From Ruficoccus sp. ZRK36 (GTDB lineage Bacteria > Verrucomicrobiota > Verrucomicrobiia > Opitutales > Cerasicoccaceae): 64,000 nucleotides of DNA. A program made the position numbers and the translations under genes. The stretch is taken from contig NZ_CP080649.1 in assembly GCF_019603315.1 (NCBI RefSeq), positions 1,193,501-1,257,500 on the forward strand, in the 5' to 3' direction. Positions 16,692-25,854 of the stretch are shown in pieces. The notes beneath the pieces are model-generated. The model was not told the origin of the DNA. It made no database searches and saw only the letters and a program-made list of their open reading frames with translations. The stretch's first letter is position 1; every line of letters starts with the position of its first letter.

Positions 16692-17732
16692 TTATCCCCT
16701 TCCGCGTAAAAGGTTAAGCTTCTTTTGGTACAGCAGGATTCCTTCCACCAGCGCATCAGCCAGCTTTTCCCGCCCCGCCGTAGTCTTTAAGCGGCGAGCT
16801 TCGGCGGAGTTGGAGAGGAAGCCGCCCTCGACGAGGATACCGGGGCAGTTCAGGTCTTTTAGTACGGCGAAGCGTGCGCGCTTGAGCCCGCGGTCGTCGG
16901 CGCCGAGTTCACGGACCATGGCGCTTTGGATAAAGTAGGCGGCCAGCGTGTTCCAGGGGTCGTTTTTGTTCCCGGGGTAGCTCTTGCGGGCCGAGGCCGT
17001 GAGCTTGGAGCTGCTGGTGGACGGCAGGTAGGGTGGGGTCATGGCGTAGGTTTCTACGCCGCTGACGCTGCTGTCGCCCACCGCGTTGAAATGAATGCTA
17101 ACGAACAGATCGGCATCTACGCGGTTGGCGTAGGCAGGGCGGGAGCTCAGCGAGATAAATTTGTCCGTCTCGCGGGTGAGTTCCACCTTGTAGCCATAGG
17201 ATTCGAGTTTGCGCTTGAGGCGCTTGGCCACGTCGAGGGTCAGGGTCTTTTCGTTGACGCCCAGGTGTGTGTTTTGCGCGCCGGGGTCTTTGCCGCCGTG
17301 TCCGGGGTCGATCACGATGCGGTAGAGCTTGGGGACGGGCTGGAACTGCGTAGGCGTGAGCAGTGGGCGGATCGTGGTATCATAATCGCGTTTGGAGATC
17401 ATGAGCTGCCCCCGGTTAGAGGCGATCGACATGCCCAGGTAGATGCGCTCCCCGTTCAGCGTCAGCCAGCGTTTGTGCAGGCTGAAGTCCAGGGTCGTCC
17501 ACTTGCTTTTGAGCTGGAGGCGCTCCCCGCTCTTGAGCCAGCTCGTGCCCATGCCCAGCTTTGCGGCGATGGTATCGAGCGAGATGTAGGTGGTGCCGTT
17601 AATCGTCGCCTGAGCAGCGACCGCTTGTTGGAGCGGGCACAGCGTCAGGAGACATAGCAGCAGAAAAAGGGAAGTCGGCTTCGGCTTACTCTTCGTCGTC
17701 CTCGTCGTCGTCTTCTTCGTCGAGGTCCACAT
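16692..17732 (-). CDS. N-acetylmuramoyl-L-alanine amidase (Amidase_3)
   Basis: Exported zinc amidase that cleaves the lactyl-peptide bond of peptidoglycan. From the ATG at 17732 the protein is 346 residues, with a long basic n-region and hydrophobic core ([19 protein letters not shown]). Residues 45-125 are a small beta-rich domain resembling the copper amine oxidase-like/AMIN-type cell wall targeting fold. The catalytic domain begins at [16 protein letters not shown]; zinc ligands are His (DPGHGG), Glu (GVNEKTL) and His (FVSIHFNA), and the catalytic Glu is in [12 protein letters not shown] longer reading to 17897 lies wholly within infC in another frame and is rejected. The chosen start still overlaps the infC 3' end by 47 bases, which suggests coupling. 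Confidence 0.88.
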   Translation of the reverse strand: MWTSTKKTTTRTTKSKPKPTSLFLLLCLLTLCPLQQAVAAQATINGTTYISLDTIAAKLGMGTSWLKSGERLQLKSKWTTLDFSLHKRWLTLNGERIYLGMSIASNRGQLMISKRDYDTTIRPLLTPTQFQPVPKLYRIVIDPGHGGKDPGAQNTHLGVNEKTLTLDVAKRLKRKLESYGYKVELTRETDKFISLSSRPAYANRVDADLFVSIHFNAVGDSSVSGVETYAMTPPYLPSTSSSKLTASARKSYPGNKNDPWNTLAAYFIQSAMVRELGADDRGLKRARFAVLKDLNCPGILVEGGFLSNSAEARRLKTTAGREKLADALVEGILLYQKKLNLLRGRG

Positions 17733-18333
17733 TGTACTTGAGCTTGCGTTTGTTGGCGGGCAGCGGCGACATCGTGAGGGTGATGTTGCGCCCGACGAGC
17801 TTGGCCGGAGCATCGGCAGTAGCGATGTGTGCAAGGTCTTCCACGGCACGTTTGATGACGTCAAAGCCCAGGTCCTTGTGTTCCATTTCACGACCACGGA
17901 ACATCAGCGTCATCTTGAGCTTGGAGCCCTTGGCCAGAAACTTTTCACCACGCTTGAGCTTGGTAATGTAGTCATGCTCCTCGATGCGGACGCGGAACTT
18001 GACCTCCTTGAGCTTGCTCGAAGCATTCTGTGCCTTGGCCTTGGTCTCCTTCTCCTTCTTGCTCTGCTCGTACATGTACTTGCCGTAGTCGAGGATACGG
18101 CACACGGGCGGGCGCGCAGTGGGGGAGATCTCGATCAGGTCGAGGCCGTTGTTCTTGGCCAGCGCAAGGGCTTCACGCGTCTGCATGACGCCGATTTGCT
18201 TACCGTCGGGTCCGATGACACGGATTTCCGGTACGCGGATGCGCTCGTTCTTACGAGGCCCCCGGTTGCGTTGATAGCGTTTGCGGTTACCGCCTGGACG
18301 GCGCCCGCCTCCTGAGAATGGCAAGTTTCCCAT
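17686..18333 (-). CDS. infC: Translation initiation factor IF-3
   Basis: IF-3 binds the 30S subunit, prevents premature 50S joining and proofreads the start codon. At 215 residues it is longer than the E. coli protein because of a basic Gly/Arg-rich N-terminal extension (residues 1-28) and a 15-residue Glu/Asp tail. Core motifs are intact: [37 protein letters not shown] (N-domain) and [28 protein letters not shown] (C-domain). The start is an ATG at 18333, not the AUU typical of enterobacteria. The usual downstream rpmI-rplT pair is absent; an amidase gene overlapping the 3' end takes its place. Confidence 0.96.
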   Translation of the reverse strand: MGNLPFSGGGRRPGGNRKRYQRNRGPRKNERIRVPEIRVIGPDGKQIGVMQTREALALAKNNGLDLIEISPTARPPVCRILDYGKYMYEQSKKEKETKAKAQNASSKLKEVKFRVRIEEHDYITKLKRGEKFLAKGSKLKMTLMFRGREMEHKDLGFDVIKRAVEDLAHIATADAPAKLVGRNITLTMSPLPANKRKLKYNVDLDEEDDDEDDEE

Positions 18334-18419
18334 TACGAAGCGATTTGCCGCACGACGGCGGCATGCCCTTCACAGCGGGGCGTGGGGTTGGTGGTGATGA
18401 GTACCTCTTTAGTCAGCAT
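18333..18419 (-). CDS. Candidate 28-residue leader ORF overlapping the infC start
   Basis: The minus strand has an ATG at 18419 that opens a 28-codon frame (begins [16 protein letters not shown]) whose TAA shares a base with the infC ATG (TAATG). No Shine-Dalgarno is visible before it, nor before infC itself, so translational re-initiation from this small frame could drive infC. It might equally be chance, because 29-codon frames are common in GC-rich DNA. Confidence 0.3.
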   Translation of the reverse strand: MLTKEVLITTNPTPRCEGHAAVVRQIAS

Positions 18420-18551
18420 AAAATGTGTATCGGGTATTTTGATAAAGCATCTACCCGGTGATTTTCAACTCTTTTTACCAGAGTCGTTAGTAACAAAATC
18501 GTATCAGTGCGCGGGTTCGAGCGTCATCGGGCGTATCGATGGGGCCTGAAA

Positions 18552-19724
18552 TCAGGCGTCCATCGGCACGTCGGCCTCGACATCGGCCTCGTAGTCCACG
18601 CCGTCCAGGCCAAAGCCGAAGAGCTGGAGGAAGTCCTTCTGATAGCCGGCAAAGTCGGAGATTTCTTCGAGGTTTTCGGAGGTGACGGTCGGCCAGAGCG
18701 CCTTAACGGCTTCCTGAACCTCGGGCTTCATCTCCCAGTCGTCGAGGCGAATGCGCTTGGCTTCGTCGGTTTCGGGTTGGCCGTTGTTGTACTTCTCGGC
18801 GAAGAGCCGGTACATCTGCTCGATGCAGCCCTCGTGCAGGCCCTTTTCCTTCATGATCTTGAACAGAAGCGACACGTAGAGCGGGACCACGGGGATGGCC
18901 GAGCTGGCCTGCGTGACGACGGCCTTGTTAATGGCGACCCAGGCCGGGTGCCCCTTGGCGGTCAGGGTGGCGGCGGTGTTTTCGAGGTGTTCCTTGGCCT
19001 TGCCGATGGTACCGCTGCGGTAAATGGGGTGGGTGACTTCCGGCCCGATGTAGGAGTAGGCGAGGGTGGCCGCGCCTTCGGCGAGCACACCGGCTTCGCT
19101 CAGGGCGTCCATCCACATGACCCAGTCTTCGCCGCCCATGACTTTGACGGTGTCGGCGATTTCCTGCTCGTTGGCCGGTTCGATGGTCTGCTCGGAAATG
19201 ATCTTCTTGTCGGTGTCGAGGGTCTTGGCCGCAAAGGAGGAGCCGACGGGCTTGAGCACGGACTTGTACGTTTCGCCGGATACCGGGTCGGTGCGGCGGG
19301 GGGAGGCGAGGCTGTAAATGACGAGGTCCACCTGACCGAGCTTTTCGCGGATGGTGGCAATCGTCTTGTCCTTGATCTCCTGGGAGAAAGCGTCGCCGTT
19401 GATGTTACCGGCGTAGAGGCCCTTGGCCTCGGCAGCAGCGGTGAAGGCTGCGGTGTTGTACCAGCCGGCGCTGGCGGGGCGGCCGTTGGAGCTGGGGCGC
19501 TCGAAAAACACACCCAGCGTGTCGGCCCCGAATCCGAAGGCCGTGACGATGCGCGAGGAGAGCCCGTACCCGGTGGAGGAGCCTACGACGAGCACGCGCT
19601 TGGGGCCGCCTTCGAGGGCTCCCTGCTTGGCGACGTAGTCGATTTCTTCCTGCACGTGCGCGGCGCACCCGGCGGGGTGAGAGGTGATGCAAACAAATCC
19701 GCGAATTTTCGGCTTAATGACCAT
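18552..19724 (-). CDS. fabV: Trans-2-enoyl-ACP/CoA reductase FabV
   Basis: NAD(P)H-dependent enoyl reductase performing the last step of the fatty acid elongation cycle; FabV enzymes are typically insensitive to triclosan. The 390-residue length matches the family (about 400). The N-terminus MVIKPKIRGFVCITSHPAGC, the nucleotide-binding PKRVLVVGSSTGYGLSSRI, the LVIYSLASPRRTDP block, and the active-site Tyr-x8-Lys region (YSYIGPEVTHPIY followed by RSGTIGKAK) are all diagnostic. It is a single gene 218 bases upstream of infC. No FabI is visible in the window, so this may be the organism's main enoyl reductase. Confidence 0.96.
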   Translation of the reverse strand: MVIKPKIRGFVCITSHPAGCAAHVQEEIDYVAKQGALEGGPKRVLVVGSSTGYGLSSRIVTAFGFGADTLGVFFERPSSNGRPASAGWYNTAAFTAAAEAKGLYAGNINGDAFSQEIKDKTIATIREKLGQVDLVIYSLASPRRTDPVSGETYKSVLKPVGSSFAAKTLDTDKKIISEQTIEPANEQEIADTVKVMGGEDWVMWMDALSEAGVLAEGAATLAYSYIGPEVTHPIYRSGTIGKAKEHLENTAATLTAKGHPAWVAINKAVVTQASSAIPVVPLYVSLLFKIMKEKGLHEGCIEQMYRLFAEKYNNGQPETDEAKRIRLDDWEMKPEVQEAVKALWPTVTSENLEEISDFAGYQKDFLQLFGFGLDGVDYEADVEADVPMDA

Positions 19725-19818
19725 GGCGCGCAGTAAACCACTATTCCGCGGAATTAATCACGCCTTTTTTTTCACATCGTCGCCTAAAAAAACCGTGCCC
19801 TGACCCGCAGACGATGCG

Positions 19819-20487
19819 ATGATTCCACCTATGGCGAGTCTGCAAGGAGCACTTTTTGACTGGGATGGCGTCGTGATCGACTCCTCCTCGGCGCATGAAT
19901 TAAGCTGGGATCTCCTGGCCGAGGAAGAGAAAATGCCGCTGCCCGAGGGGCACTTCAAGCGCGGTTTCGGGCGCAAAAACACAGTTATTATCCCCGAGAT
20001 CCTTGAGTGGACGACTGATGCCAGGGAGATTGCCCGCCTGGATGCCCGTAAGGAAGAACTCTACCGTGAGATCATCCGTGAGCGCGGCATTGATCCGCTG
20101 CCCGGTGTGCGCGAGCTGCTGCAGGGGCTGATGGATGCGGGTATCCCGTGCTGCGTCGGCTCCTCCACCTCTCGCGAGAATATCGAGACGATCATGGATA
20201 TCGCCGACCTGCGCAAATACTTCGCGGACATCACCAGTGCCGAGGACGTCTCAGCCGGTAAGCCCGACCCGGAAGTCTTTGTCAAAGCTGCCCAGAAAAT
20301 CCACCGTCTGCCCGAGGACTGTGTGGTCTTCGAGGATGCGATCCATGGTATCAAGGCTGGACTGGCCGGGGGGATGAAGGTTGTTGCCGTCGCTACGACG
20401 CACCGGCTGGAGGATCTCGGTATGGCGGATCTGGCCGTGTACCGCTTGACGGATGTGGATGTCCCCCGCCTGCAGTCTCTATTTTAG
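19819..20487 (+). CDS. HAD-superfamily hydrolase, beta-phosphoglucomutase/phosphatase-like
   Basis: A 222-residue subfamily IA HAD enzyme. Motif I is GALFDWDGVVIDSS (nucleophile Asp, acid/base Asp), motif II is CCVGSSTSRENIE, motif III Lys is in SAGKPDPEVF, and motif IV is CVVFEDAIHGIKAGLAGG. The helical cap domain (residues 25-90) with FKRGFGRKN is typical of beta-phosphoglucomutases and small sugar-phosphate phosphatases. The substrate cannot be fixed from sequence. It is on + and precedes the porin gene by about 130 bases; a functional link with the arginine cluster is not evident. Confidence 0.88.
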   Translation: MIPPMASLQGALFDWDGVVIDSSSAHELSWDLLAEEEKMPLPEGHFKRGFGRKNTVIIPEILEWTTDAREIARLDARKEELYREIIRERGIDPLPGVRELLQGLMDAGIPCCVGSSTSRENIETIMDIADLRKYFADITSAEDVSAGKPDPEVFVKAAQKIHRLPEDCVVFEDAIHGIKAGLAGGMKVVAVATTHRLEDLGMADLAVYRLTDVDVPRLQSLF

Positions 20488-20615
20488 AAGTGCTGATTTA
20501 AAAGAAGAGATCACCGATGGCGTGGAGAGCGTGGGGCCTTTAAACAGGTTTTTTACTGTTGCCAACGGAGTGCCCAACACCGTTAGTATGCCTGCGTAGA
20601 TTCGCGCTTAAATCT

Positions 20616-22106
20616 ATGTATGCTCGCCTTCTGCTCTCCCTTGCTTTGAGCCTGCCATGTGTGGTGGGAGCGGCACAACAGGAGATCGATCCGGCGACTG
20701 CGCAGCAGCTCCTGCAAAAGCTGGAGGCGATGGAGAAGCGCATCTCTCAGCTCGAGACTGAGGTCTCTGATCTGCGCGAAGAAAACCAGCGGCTTCAGAC
20801 CACTGCGGATACCGCTGCTCCTCCCGCCCTTGCGGAGGCTTCGAAAGCCGCTCCCGCCAAAGCCGCTCAAACTGAGGCGGCACCTGCTGTTGTCCAGAAG
20901 AGCGCCACGGACGCATCCGTAGCGGCTTCTAAGGGCACGCCTGCCGCGGTGCAGGTCCAGGCTCCACCTGCGGCCCAGTTGTCGATCGAAAAACTTCCCT
21001 CCAATGTGCCCCAGGGCTTTATCCCGGTCTGGGGGACGGATGCGTATGTGAAGTTCTCGCTCACCATGCAGGCGGACGTCATCGGCGATACGAATAATGC
21101 CAACAGCCCCGGCGAATTTATAACCTCGGCGCTGCCGGTTTTCGGGCAGAACGACTACGGTGGCGGCCCGAATGCTACGATTAGCTTCAGGCAGTCCACG
21201 CTGGCATTTCAGGGGATTCTGGAGACCGGCCACGGCCCTCTCAATGTGCAGTACGCGAACAACTTTTTCGCAAACGCCAGCACATCCCAGTATGGCTACT
21301 ACTTGCTGCGTTTCTACGGTGAGTGGGAGGGCCTGCGCATCGGCTACGGGTACAGTGCCATGACGGACGAGAATGCCATCCCGGCCACGCTCGACTACGA
21401 GGGGCCAAATTCACTGATCATCACGTATAACGCCCAGATTCGCTATACCCGCGCTTTGCTCGATCTGGGGGATGCCGAGCTGGTCGGGCTTGCCTCGCTG
21501 GAGGCGGCCAGCCCGAGCGTGACCAACGCCAACTCCACCGACCAGCGCGCTCCGGATATCATTGCCGGTGCAGCACTGCGCGGGGATAACTGGCATGTGC
21601 AGGCCACCGGTGTGTTGAGCAGTTTCTCCTCGCAGACCGCGGTGGGTACCTCGGATGCTCTGGGCTGGGGGTTGTCGTTGTCCGGTGCCTGGAACTTTAC
21701 CGAGGACGACGAGTTGATGGCCTGGGCCAGTGGCGGCAGTGGTTATGCCAACTACTTGCAGGATGTTTCCGGGCTCGGGCTCGACGCCTATGTGGATGCC
21801 TCGGGCCAGCTGCAGACCATCGGGGCCTGGGGCTTTGGCGTGGGCTATGAGCACAGCTGGACTGATGCGGTCAGCTCGACCTTTACCATCGGTTACATCA
21901 ATATCGATGACGAGAACACGGGGGGCGTCATCAATCCCTTTGTCATGCACGAGACCTACTACGCCTCTGGTAATGTGGTCTGGCAGATATTTCCGGAGCT
22001 CACCGTCGGTGCCGAGTTGATGTACGGGCGCAAGCGCGCCATCAACGGCAGCGATGGGGATGATTTCCGTTTGCAGATAACGACTCGTTACAGCTTCAAC
22101 CCCTAA
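20616..22106 (+). CDS. DcaP-like outer membrane porin
   Basis: A 496-residue outer-membrane protein. The signal peptide MYARLLLSLALSLPCVVGA is followed by a coiled coil (LLQKLEAMEKRISQLETEV...) and an Ala/Pro linker. From about residue 130 there is a beta-barrel whose opening GFIPVWGTDAYVKFSLTMQ followed by ADVIGD is characteristic of DcaP-type trimeric porins with N-terminal coiled coils. The protein ends in an aromatic beta-signal (TTRYSFNP). Residues upstream of 20616 (a TTG reading from 20559) are unlikely to be translated. It lies 12 bases before adiC, so it is probably the outer-membrane entry for the arginine/agmatine exchange genes that follow. DcaP-type porins are known to favour small anionic solutes, so the cargo here is uncertain. 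Confidence 0.85.
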   Translation: MYARLLLSLALSLPCVVGAAQQEIDPATAQQLLQKLEAMEKRISQLETEVSDLREENQRLQTTADTAAPPALAEASKAAPAKAAQTEAAPAVVQKSATDASVAASKGTPAAVQVQAPPAAQLSIEKLPSNVPQGFIPVWGTDAYVKFSLTMQADVIGDTNNANSPGEFITSALPVFGQNDYGGGPNATISFRQSTLAFQGILETGHGPLNVQYANNFFANASTSQYGYYLLRFYGEWEGLRIGYGYSAMTDENAIPATLDYEGPNSLIITYNAQIRYTRALLDLGDAELVGLASLEAASPSVTNANSTDQRAPDIIAGAALRGDNWHVQATGVLSSFSSQTAVGTSDALGWGLSLSGAWNFTEDDELMAWASGGSGYANYLQDVSGLGLDAYVDASGQLQTIGAWGFGVGYEHSWTDAVSSTFTIGYINIDDENTGGVINPFVMHETYYASGNVVWQIFPELTVGAELMYGRKRAINGSDGDDFRLQITTRYSFNP

Positions 22107-22118
22107 CGAAGGCCCACA

Positions 22119-23480
22119 ATGGGATTAGCCAAACACGCCGGCAAGGTCGGTGTCGTGCCCGCGACGCTGATGGTGGCTGGTAATATCATGGGCTCGGGTG
22201 TTTTTATGCTCCCGGCCAATCTCGCCGCTACCGGCGGCATCGCCATCTATGGGTGGCTGGTCACGATCACGGGGGCCGTGTGCCTGGCCCTGGTCTATGC
22301 GAAGATGTCCGCTATCGACGACAGCCCTGGTGGTTCCTACGCCTACGCGCGCCGTAGCTTTGGCCCCTTTGTCGGCTATCAGACGAACCTGCTCTACTGG
22401 CTCGGGAGCTGGATCGGTAACGTCGCGCTGGCGGTGGTCGGTGTGGGGTATCTGAGCTACTTCATCCCCGCGCTGAATGCGCCGTGGGTGCTGGCCATAG
22501 CTTGCCTGGCGATGATCTGGCTCTTCACCTTTATCAATATCCTCGGTCCTCGCCTGACCGCACACGTGCAGTCGGTGGCGACGATTCTCGCACTTGTCGC
22601 GATTGTGGGGGTGGCCATCCTCGGCTGGTTCAAGTTCAGCGGCGAAACCTATATGGCGGCCTGGAACGTGAGCGGCAAAGGCGACTTTGCGGCGATTCAG
22701 GGGGTGCTGAACGTTACGCTCTGGTCCTTCATCGGGGTGGAAACAGCCGCAGTCGCAGCCGGGGTGGTGGACAACCCGAAGAAGAACGTCCCCATCGCCA
22801 CCATTGGCGGGGTCGTGTTGGCGGCGATTACCTATGTGCTTTCGTGTACCGCGATCATGGGCGCTATTCCGAATGAGCAGCTGGTCAAGTCGGCCGCGCC
22901 CTTCGCGGACTGCGCGAAACTGGTCTTCGGCGAAATCGGCGGAGCGGCGGTCAGCATCTGTGCGGCAGTCGGCTGCCTGGGGTCGCTCGGGGGCTGGATT
23001 CTGGCGACGGCGCAGACGGCCAAGGCTGCCGCTGACGATGGCCTGTTCCCGAAGATTTTTGGTCACCAGAATAAGCATGGCGTCCCCGTGAAGGGGTTGC
23101 TCATCGTCGCTGTGCTCATGACAGCCACGCAGCTGCTGACGGTTTCGCCCTCGGCCAGCAAGGAGTTTGGGGTCATCTCGTCCATCGCGGTTTTGATGAC
23201 GGTGGTGGCTTACCTCTATGTGGCTTCGGCCCTCATTCGTTTTATCGGCAGTGAGCGCCGCAAGTGGCTGACCGGTACGATTATTTTTATCACGCTGGCC
23301 TACTGCTCATGGGCCATGATCGGCTCCAATGCCAAGCAGGTCGCCTGGCTCGCCGTGTGCATCATGATCTCCGCCGCCTGCTACAGCTTCAATCGCCTGC
23401 GTCGTGACGACGAGCCCCCGCACGAGCACGAGGGCAAGCCCGAGCACGCCTTGCCACCGGCTGCGGAGCCGCGCAGATAA
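22119..23480 (+). CDS. adiC: Arginine:agmatine antiporter AdiC
   Basis: A 453-residue APC-superfamily exchanger, 12 predicted helices, that imports arginine and exports agmatine, giving net proton removal when paired with arginine decarboxylase. It resembles E. coli AdiC closely along its full length: [75 protein letters not shown] and [13 protein letters not shown]. Substrate-site positions of AdiC (Asn22/Ser26 in the GNIMGSG loop, Trp202 in TLWSF, Trp293 in GSLGGW) are conserved. GAAGG precedes the ATG by a proper distance. It is the second gene of the porin-adiC-adiA unit; the decarboxylase follows after 38 bases. Confidence 0.92.
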   Translation: MGLAKHAGKVGVVPATLMVAGNIMGSGVFMLPANLAATGGIAIYGWLVTITGAVCLALVYAKMSAIDDSPGGSYAYARRSFGPFVGYQTNLLYWLGSWIGNVALAVVGVGYLSYFIPALNAPWVLAIACLAMIWLFTFINILGPRLTAHVQSVATILALVAIVGVAILGWFKFSGETYMAAWNVSGKGDFAAIQGVLNVTLWSFIGVETAAVAAGVVDNPKKNVPIATIGGVVLAAITYVLSCTAIMGAIPNEQLVKSAAPFADCAKLVFGEIGGAAVSICAAVGCLGSLGGWILATAQTAKAAADDGLFPKIFGHQNKHGVPVKGLLIVAVLMTATQLLTVSPSASKEFGVISSIAVLMTVVAYLYVASALIRFIGSERRKWLTGTIIFITLAYCSWAMIGSNAKQVAWLAVCIMISAACYSFNRLRRDDEPPHEHEGKPEHALPPAAEPRR

Positions 23481-23518
23481 TCCTCCTCATCCTCTTAAAA
23501 TATCCGATTTATAGTCTT

Positions 23519-25756
23519 ATGATCGAACGCCGCTCAGATATTTTCCGTCCGCGAGTCCTGCTCGTCAGTCACCACCTCGAACGCGACAGCGCCGTGGGCC
23601 GAGCCGGTCGCATGCTCGTCGGCGAGCTTGAGGCCAATGGGGTCAAGGTGCTCCAGGCTCCCGGCCCGGATGACGCCTATGCGCTCTTTGGCTCGGACGC
23701 CGCCGTGCACGCCGTCCTGGTGGACTGGCTGCTGGGCGAGAACGCCCAGGACCCCCATGCCGAGGCGGAGGACTTTATCGAGTATGTGCGCCAGTGTAAT
23801 GAACGGGTACCGCTCTTTCTGCTGACGTCACGCGAAACCACGACCGTCCTGCACGAGCACTTGCTGCGTCAGGTTTCGGAGCTGATCTGGCTCATGGAGG
23901 ATAGTGCGCCGTTTATCGGAGGGCGTATTCTCGCCGCCGTGCGCAAGTACTCCCGTAACGTACTCGGGCCGGTAGCGCAGGCCTTGATCGACTTTGACCT
24001 CGTGCACGAGTATTCGTGGCACACGCCGGGGCATACGGGTGGCGTCGCCTTTCAGAAGCATCCGGCCGGGCGTATGTTCTACGACTATTTCGGGGAGTCG
24101 GTCTTCCGCTCCGACCTCTCGATCAGCGTGGGGGAGCTGGGCTCACTGCTTGACCACAGTGGCCCCATTGGTGAGGGCGAGAGATTCGCGGCCCGTGTCT
24201 TCGGGGCGGATCGCAGCTACACGGTGACCAACGGCACCTCCACCTCCAACCGTGTGATCTGGACGGCCTGCGTCGGCCGTGGCCAGTCGGTGCTGGTGGA
24301 CCGTAATTGCCACAAATCCAATGAGCAGGGCCTGACCCTGACCGGGGCCGTGCCTACGTATCTCATGCCGACCCGCAACCGCTACGGCATCATCGGGCCT
24401 ATCCCGCCCGCAGGGCTGTTCCCGGAGGGTGCGGAGGGAGCCGTTCACGCGGTTATCACCAACTCCACCTACGACGGCCTCACCTATAACGTGGATCGCG
24501 TGCTGGAGATCATCGGCGACAAGCTCGACCGCATCCACTTCGACGAGGCCTGGTATGGATACGCGCGTTTCCACCCGCTGTATGAGGGGCGCTTTACCAT
24601 GCGCGGCGAGCCCGTTGACCAGCCCGAGGGTGGCCCGACGCTTTTCGCCACGCACTCCACGCACAAGCTGTTGGCGGCGTTCTCGCAGGCTTCCTTTATC
24701 CACATGCGTGAGGGCCGCAAAAATATTTCGCACGCGCGCTTCAATGAGTCGTTCATGATGCACGCCTCGACCTCGCCATTCTACCCGATCATCGCCTCCA
24801 ACGACGTGAGTGCCTCGATGATGGACGGACGCGGCGGCACCATGCTGGTGGACCAGTCCATCCGTGAGGCCATCGCCTTCCGTCAGAGCGTGATGGGCCT
24901 GTGGCGTACCTACACGGAGCGTGACGACTGGTTCTTCCGCACCTGGAATCCGGATACGGTCAAGGAAGAGGGTGCCGAGGTGCCCTTCGACGAGGCTTCG
25001 CCTGACCTGCTCGCGACCGATCCGTCCTGCTGGGTGCTGCATCCCGGTGATGACTGGCACGGCTTCGATCTGGAGGAGGACTACTGCATGCTCGACCCGA
25101 TCAAGGTCTCTGTGCTCACTCCCGGCCTCAATGACGACGGCACGCTCGACCCGAAGGGCTTCCCGGCCTCCCTCCTCACAGCCTACCTCGACGGACGCGG
25201 CATCGTGGTGGAGAAAACGACAGACTTCTCCGTGCTGTTCCTGTTCTCCCTCGGTATCACTAACGCCAAGTGGAGTACGCTCGTGCACGCCATGATCGCC
25301 TTTAAGGACGATCTCGATACCAACACGCCGCTGGCCGACTGCATCCCCCACGTGGCCGAGTTATATCCCGGTCTCGGGCTGAGGGATCTGGCCGAGAAAA
25401 TGATGCAAACCCTGGCCGGGACCGGTCAGCTCAAGGCGCAGGACGAGGCCTTTTCGCAGTTGCCGGACCGCCGGATGATTCCCGCCGATGCCTATCAAAA
25501 TCTGGTGGCGGGCGAGGTGGAGCGTATCCCGTTGGAGAAGGCCGCCGGGCGTGTCGCCGCGACCGGGATAGTGCCGTACCCGCCGGGCATTCCGCTGGTC
25601 ATGCCGGGCGAGGAAATGGGCACTGCGGACGAGCCGTTCATGCGCTATCTGCTGGCCTTGCAGGAGTGGGACCGCGCCCTGCCGGGTTTTGGCCACGACA
25701 CTCACGGCATCGAGGCCGAGGATGGCACCTACTACATGCTTGCCCTGAAGGAATAG
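23519..25756 (+). CDS. adiA: Biodegradative arginine decarboxylase (Orn/Lys/Arg decarboxylase family)
   Basis: A 745-residue fold-type I PLP enzyme, the size of E. coli AdiA (about 756). It has an N-terminal response-regulator-like wing domain (residues 1-130), the PLP core and a C-terminal domain. The PLP Lys is residue 383 in FATHSTHKLLAAFSQAS; HFDEAWYGYARFHPLY provides the cofactor Asp/His contacts. Blocks such as HTPGHTGGVAFQKHPAGR, SLLDHSGPIGEGE, RNRYGIIGPI and MLDPIKVSVL match AdiA better than CadA or SpeC by eye. It converts arginine to agmatine and CO2, consuming a proton. The adjacent AdiC-like antiporter supports arginine as substrate. Lysine specificity is the main alternative. Confidence 0.9.
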   Translation: MIERRSDIFRPRVLLVSHHLERDSAVGRAGRMLVGELEANGVKVLQAPGPDDAYALFGSDAAVHAVLVDWLLGENAQDPHAEAEDFIEYVRQCNERVPLFLLTSRETTTVLHEHLLRQVSELIWLMEDSAPFIGGRILAAVRKYSRNVLGPVAQALIDFDLVHEYSWHTPGHTGGVAFQKHPAGRMFYDYFGESVFRSDLSISVGELGSLLDHSGPIGEGERFAARVFGADRSYTVTNGTSTSNRVIWTACVGRGQSVLVDRNCHKSNEQGLTLTGAVPTYLMPTRNRYGIIGPIPPAGLFPEGAEGAVHAVITNSTYDGLTYNVDRVLEIIGDKLDRIHFDEAWYGYARFHPLYEGRFTMRGEPVDQPEGGPTLFATHSTHKLLAAFSQASFIHMREGRKNISHARFNESFMMHASTSPFYPIIASNDVSASMMDGRGGTMLVDQSIREAIAFRQSVMGLWRTYTERDDWFFRTWNPDTVKEEGAEVPFDEASPDLLATDPSCWVLHPGDDWHGFDLEEDYCMLDPIKVSVLTPGLNDDGTLDPKGFPASLLTAYLDGRGIVVEKTTDFSVLFLFSLGITNAKWSTLVHAMIAFKDDLDTNTPLADCIPHVAELYPGLGLRDLAEKMMQTLAGTGQLKAQDEAFSQLPDRRMIPADAYQNLVAGEVERIPLEKAAGRVAATGIVPYPPGIPLVMPGEEMGTADEPFMRYLLALQEWDRALPGFGHDTHGIEAEDGTYYMLALKE

Positions 25757-25854
25757 GTGAAAAAGCACCGGTAATACCCGACCCTTGTCACCGTGAATAC
25801 TTGGACTCGATCCCTCTGCATGGCAGCTATTCTGCTAACAACGAGGCCTGCATC

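Noticed and set aside
17733-17897. Upstream extension of the amidase to 17897
   Set aside because: Lies wholly inside infC in another frame; the signal peptide is complete from 17732.
18507-19736. 409-codon open frame on + opposite fabV
   Set aside because: Antisense shadow rich in Gly/Val; fabV motifs occupy the minus strand fully.
23519-25756. Lysine or ornithine decarboxylase identity for the AdiA-like gene
   Set aside because: Block-by-block resemblance is stronger to AdiA, and the preceding antiporter matches AdiC; kept only as an alternative.
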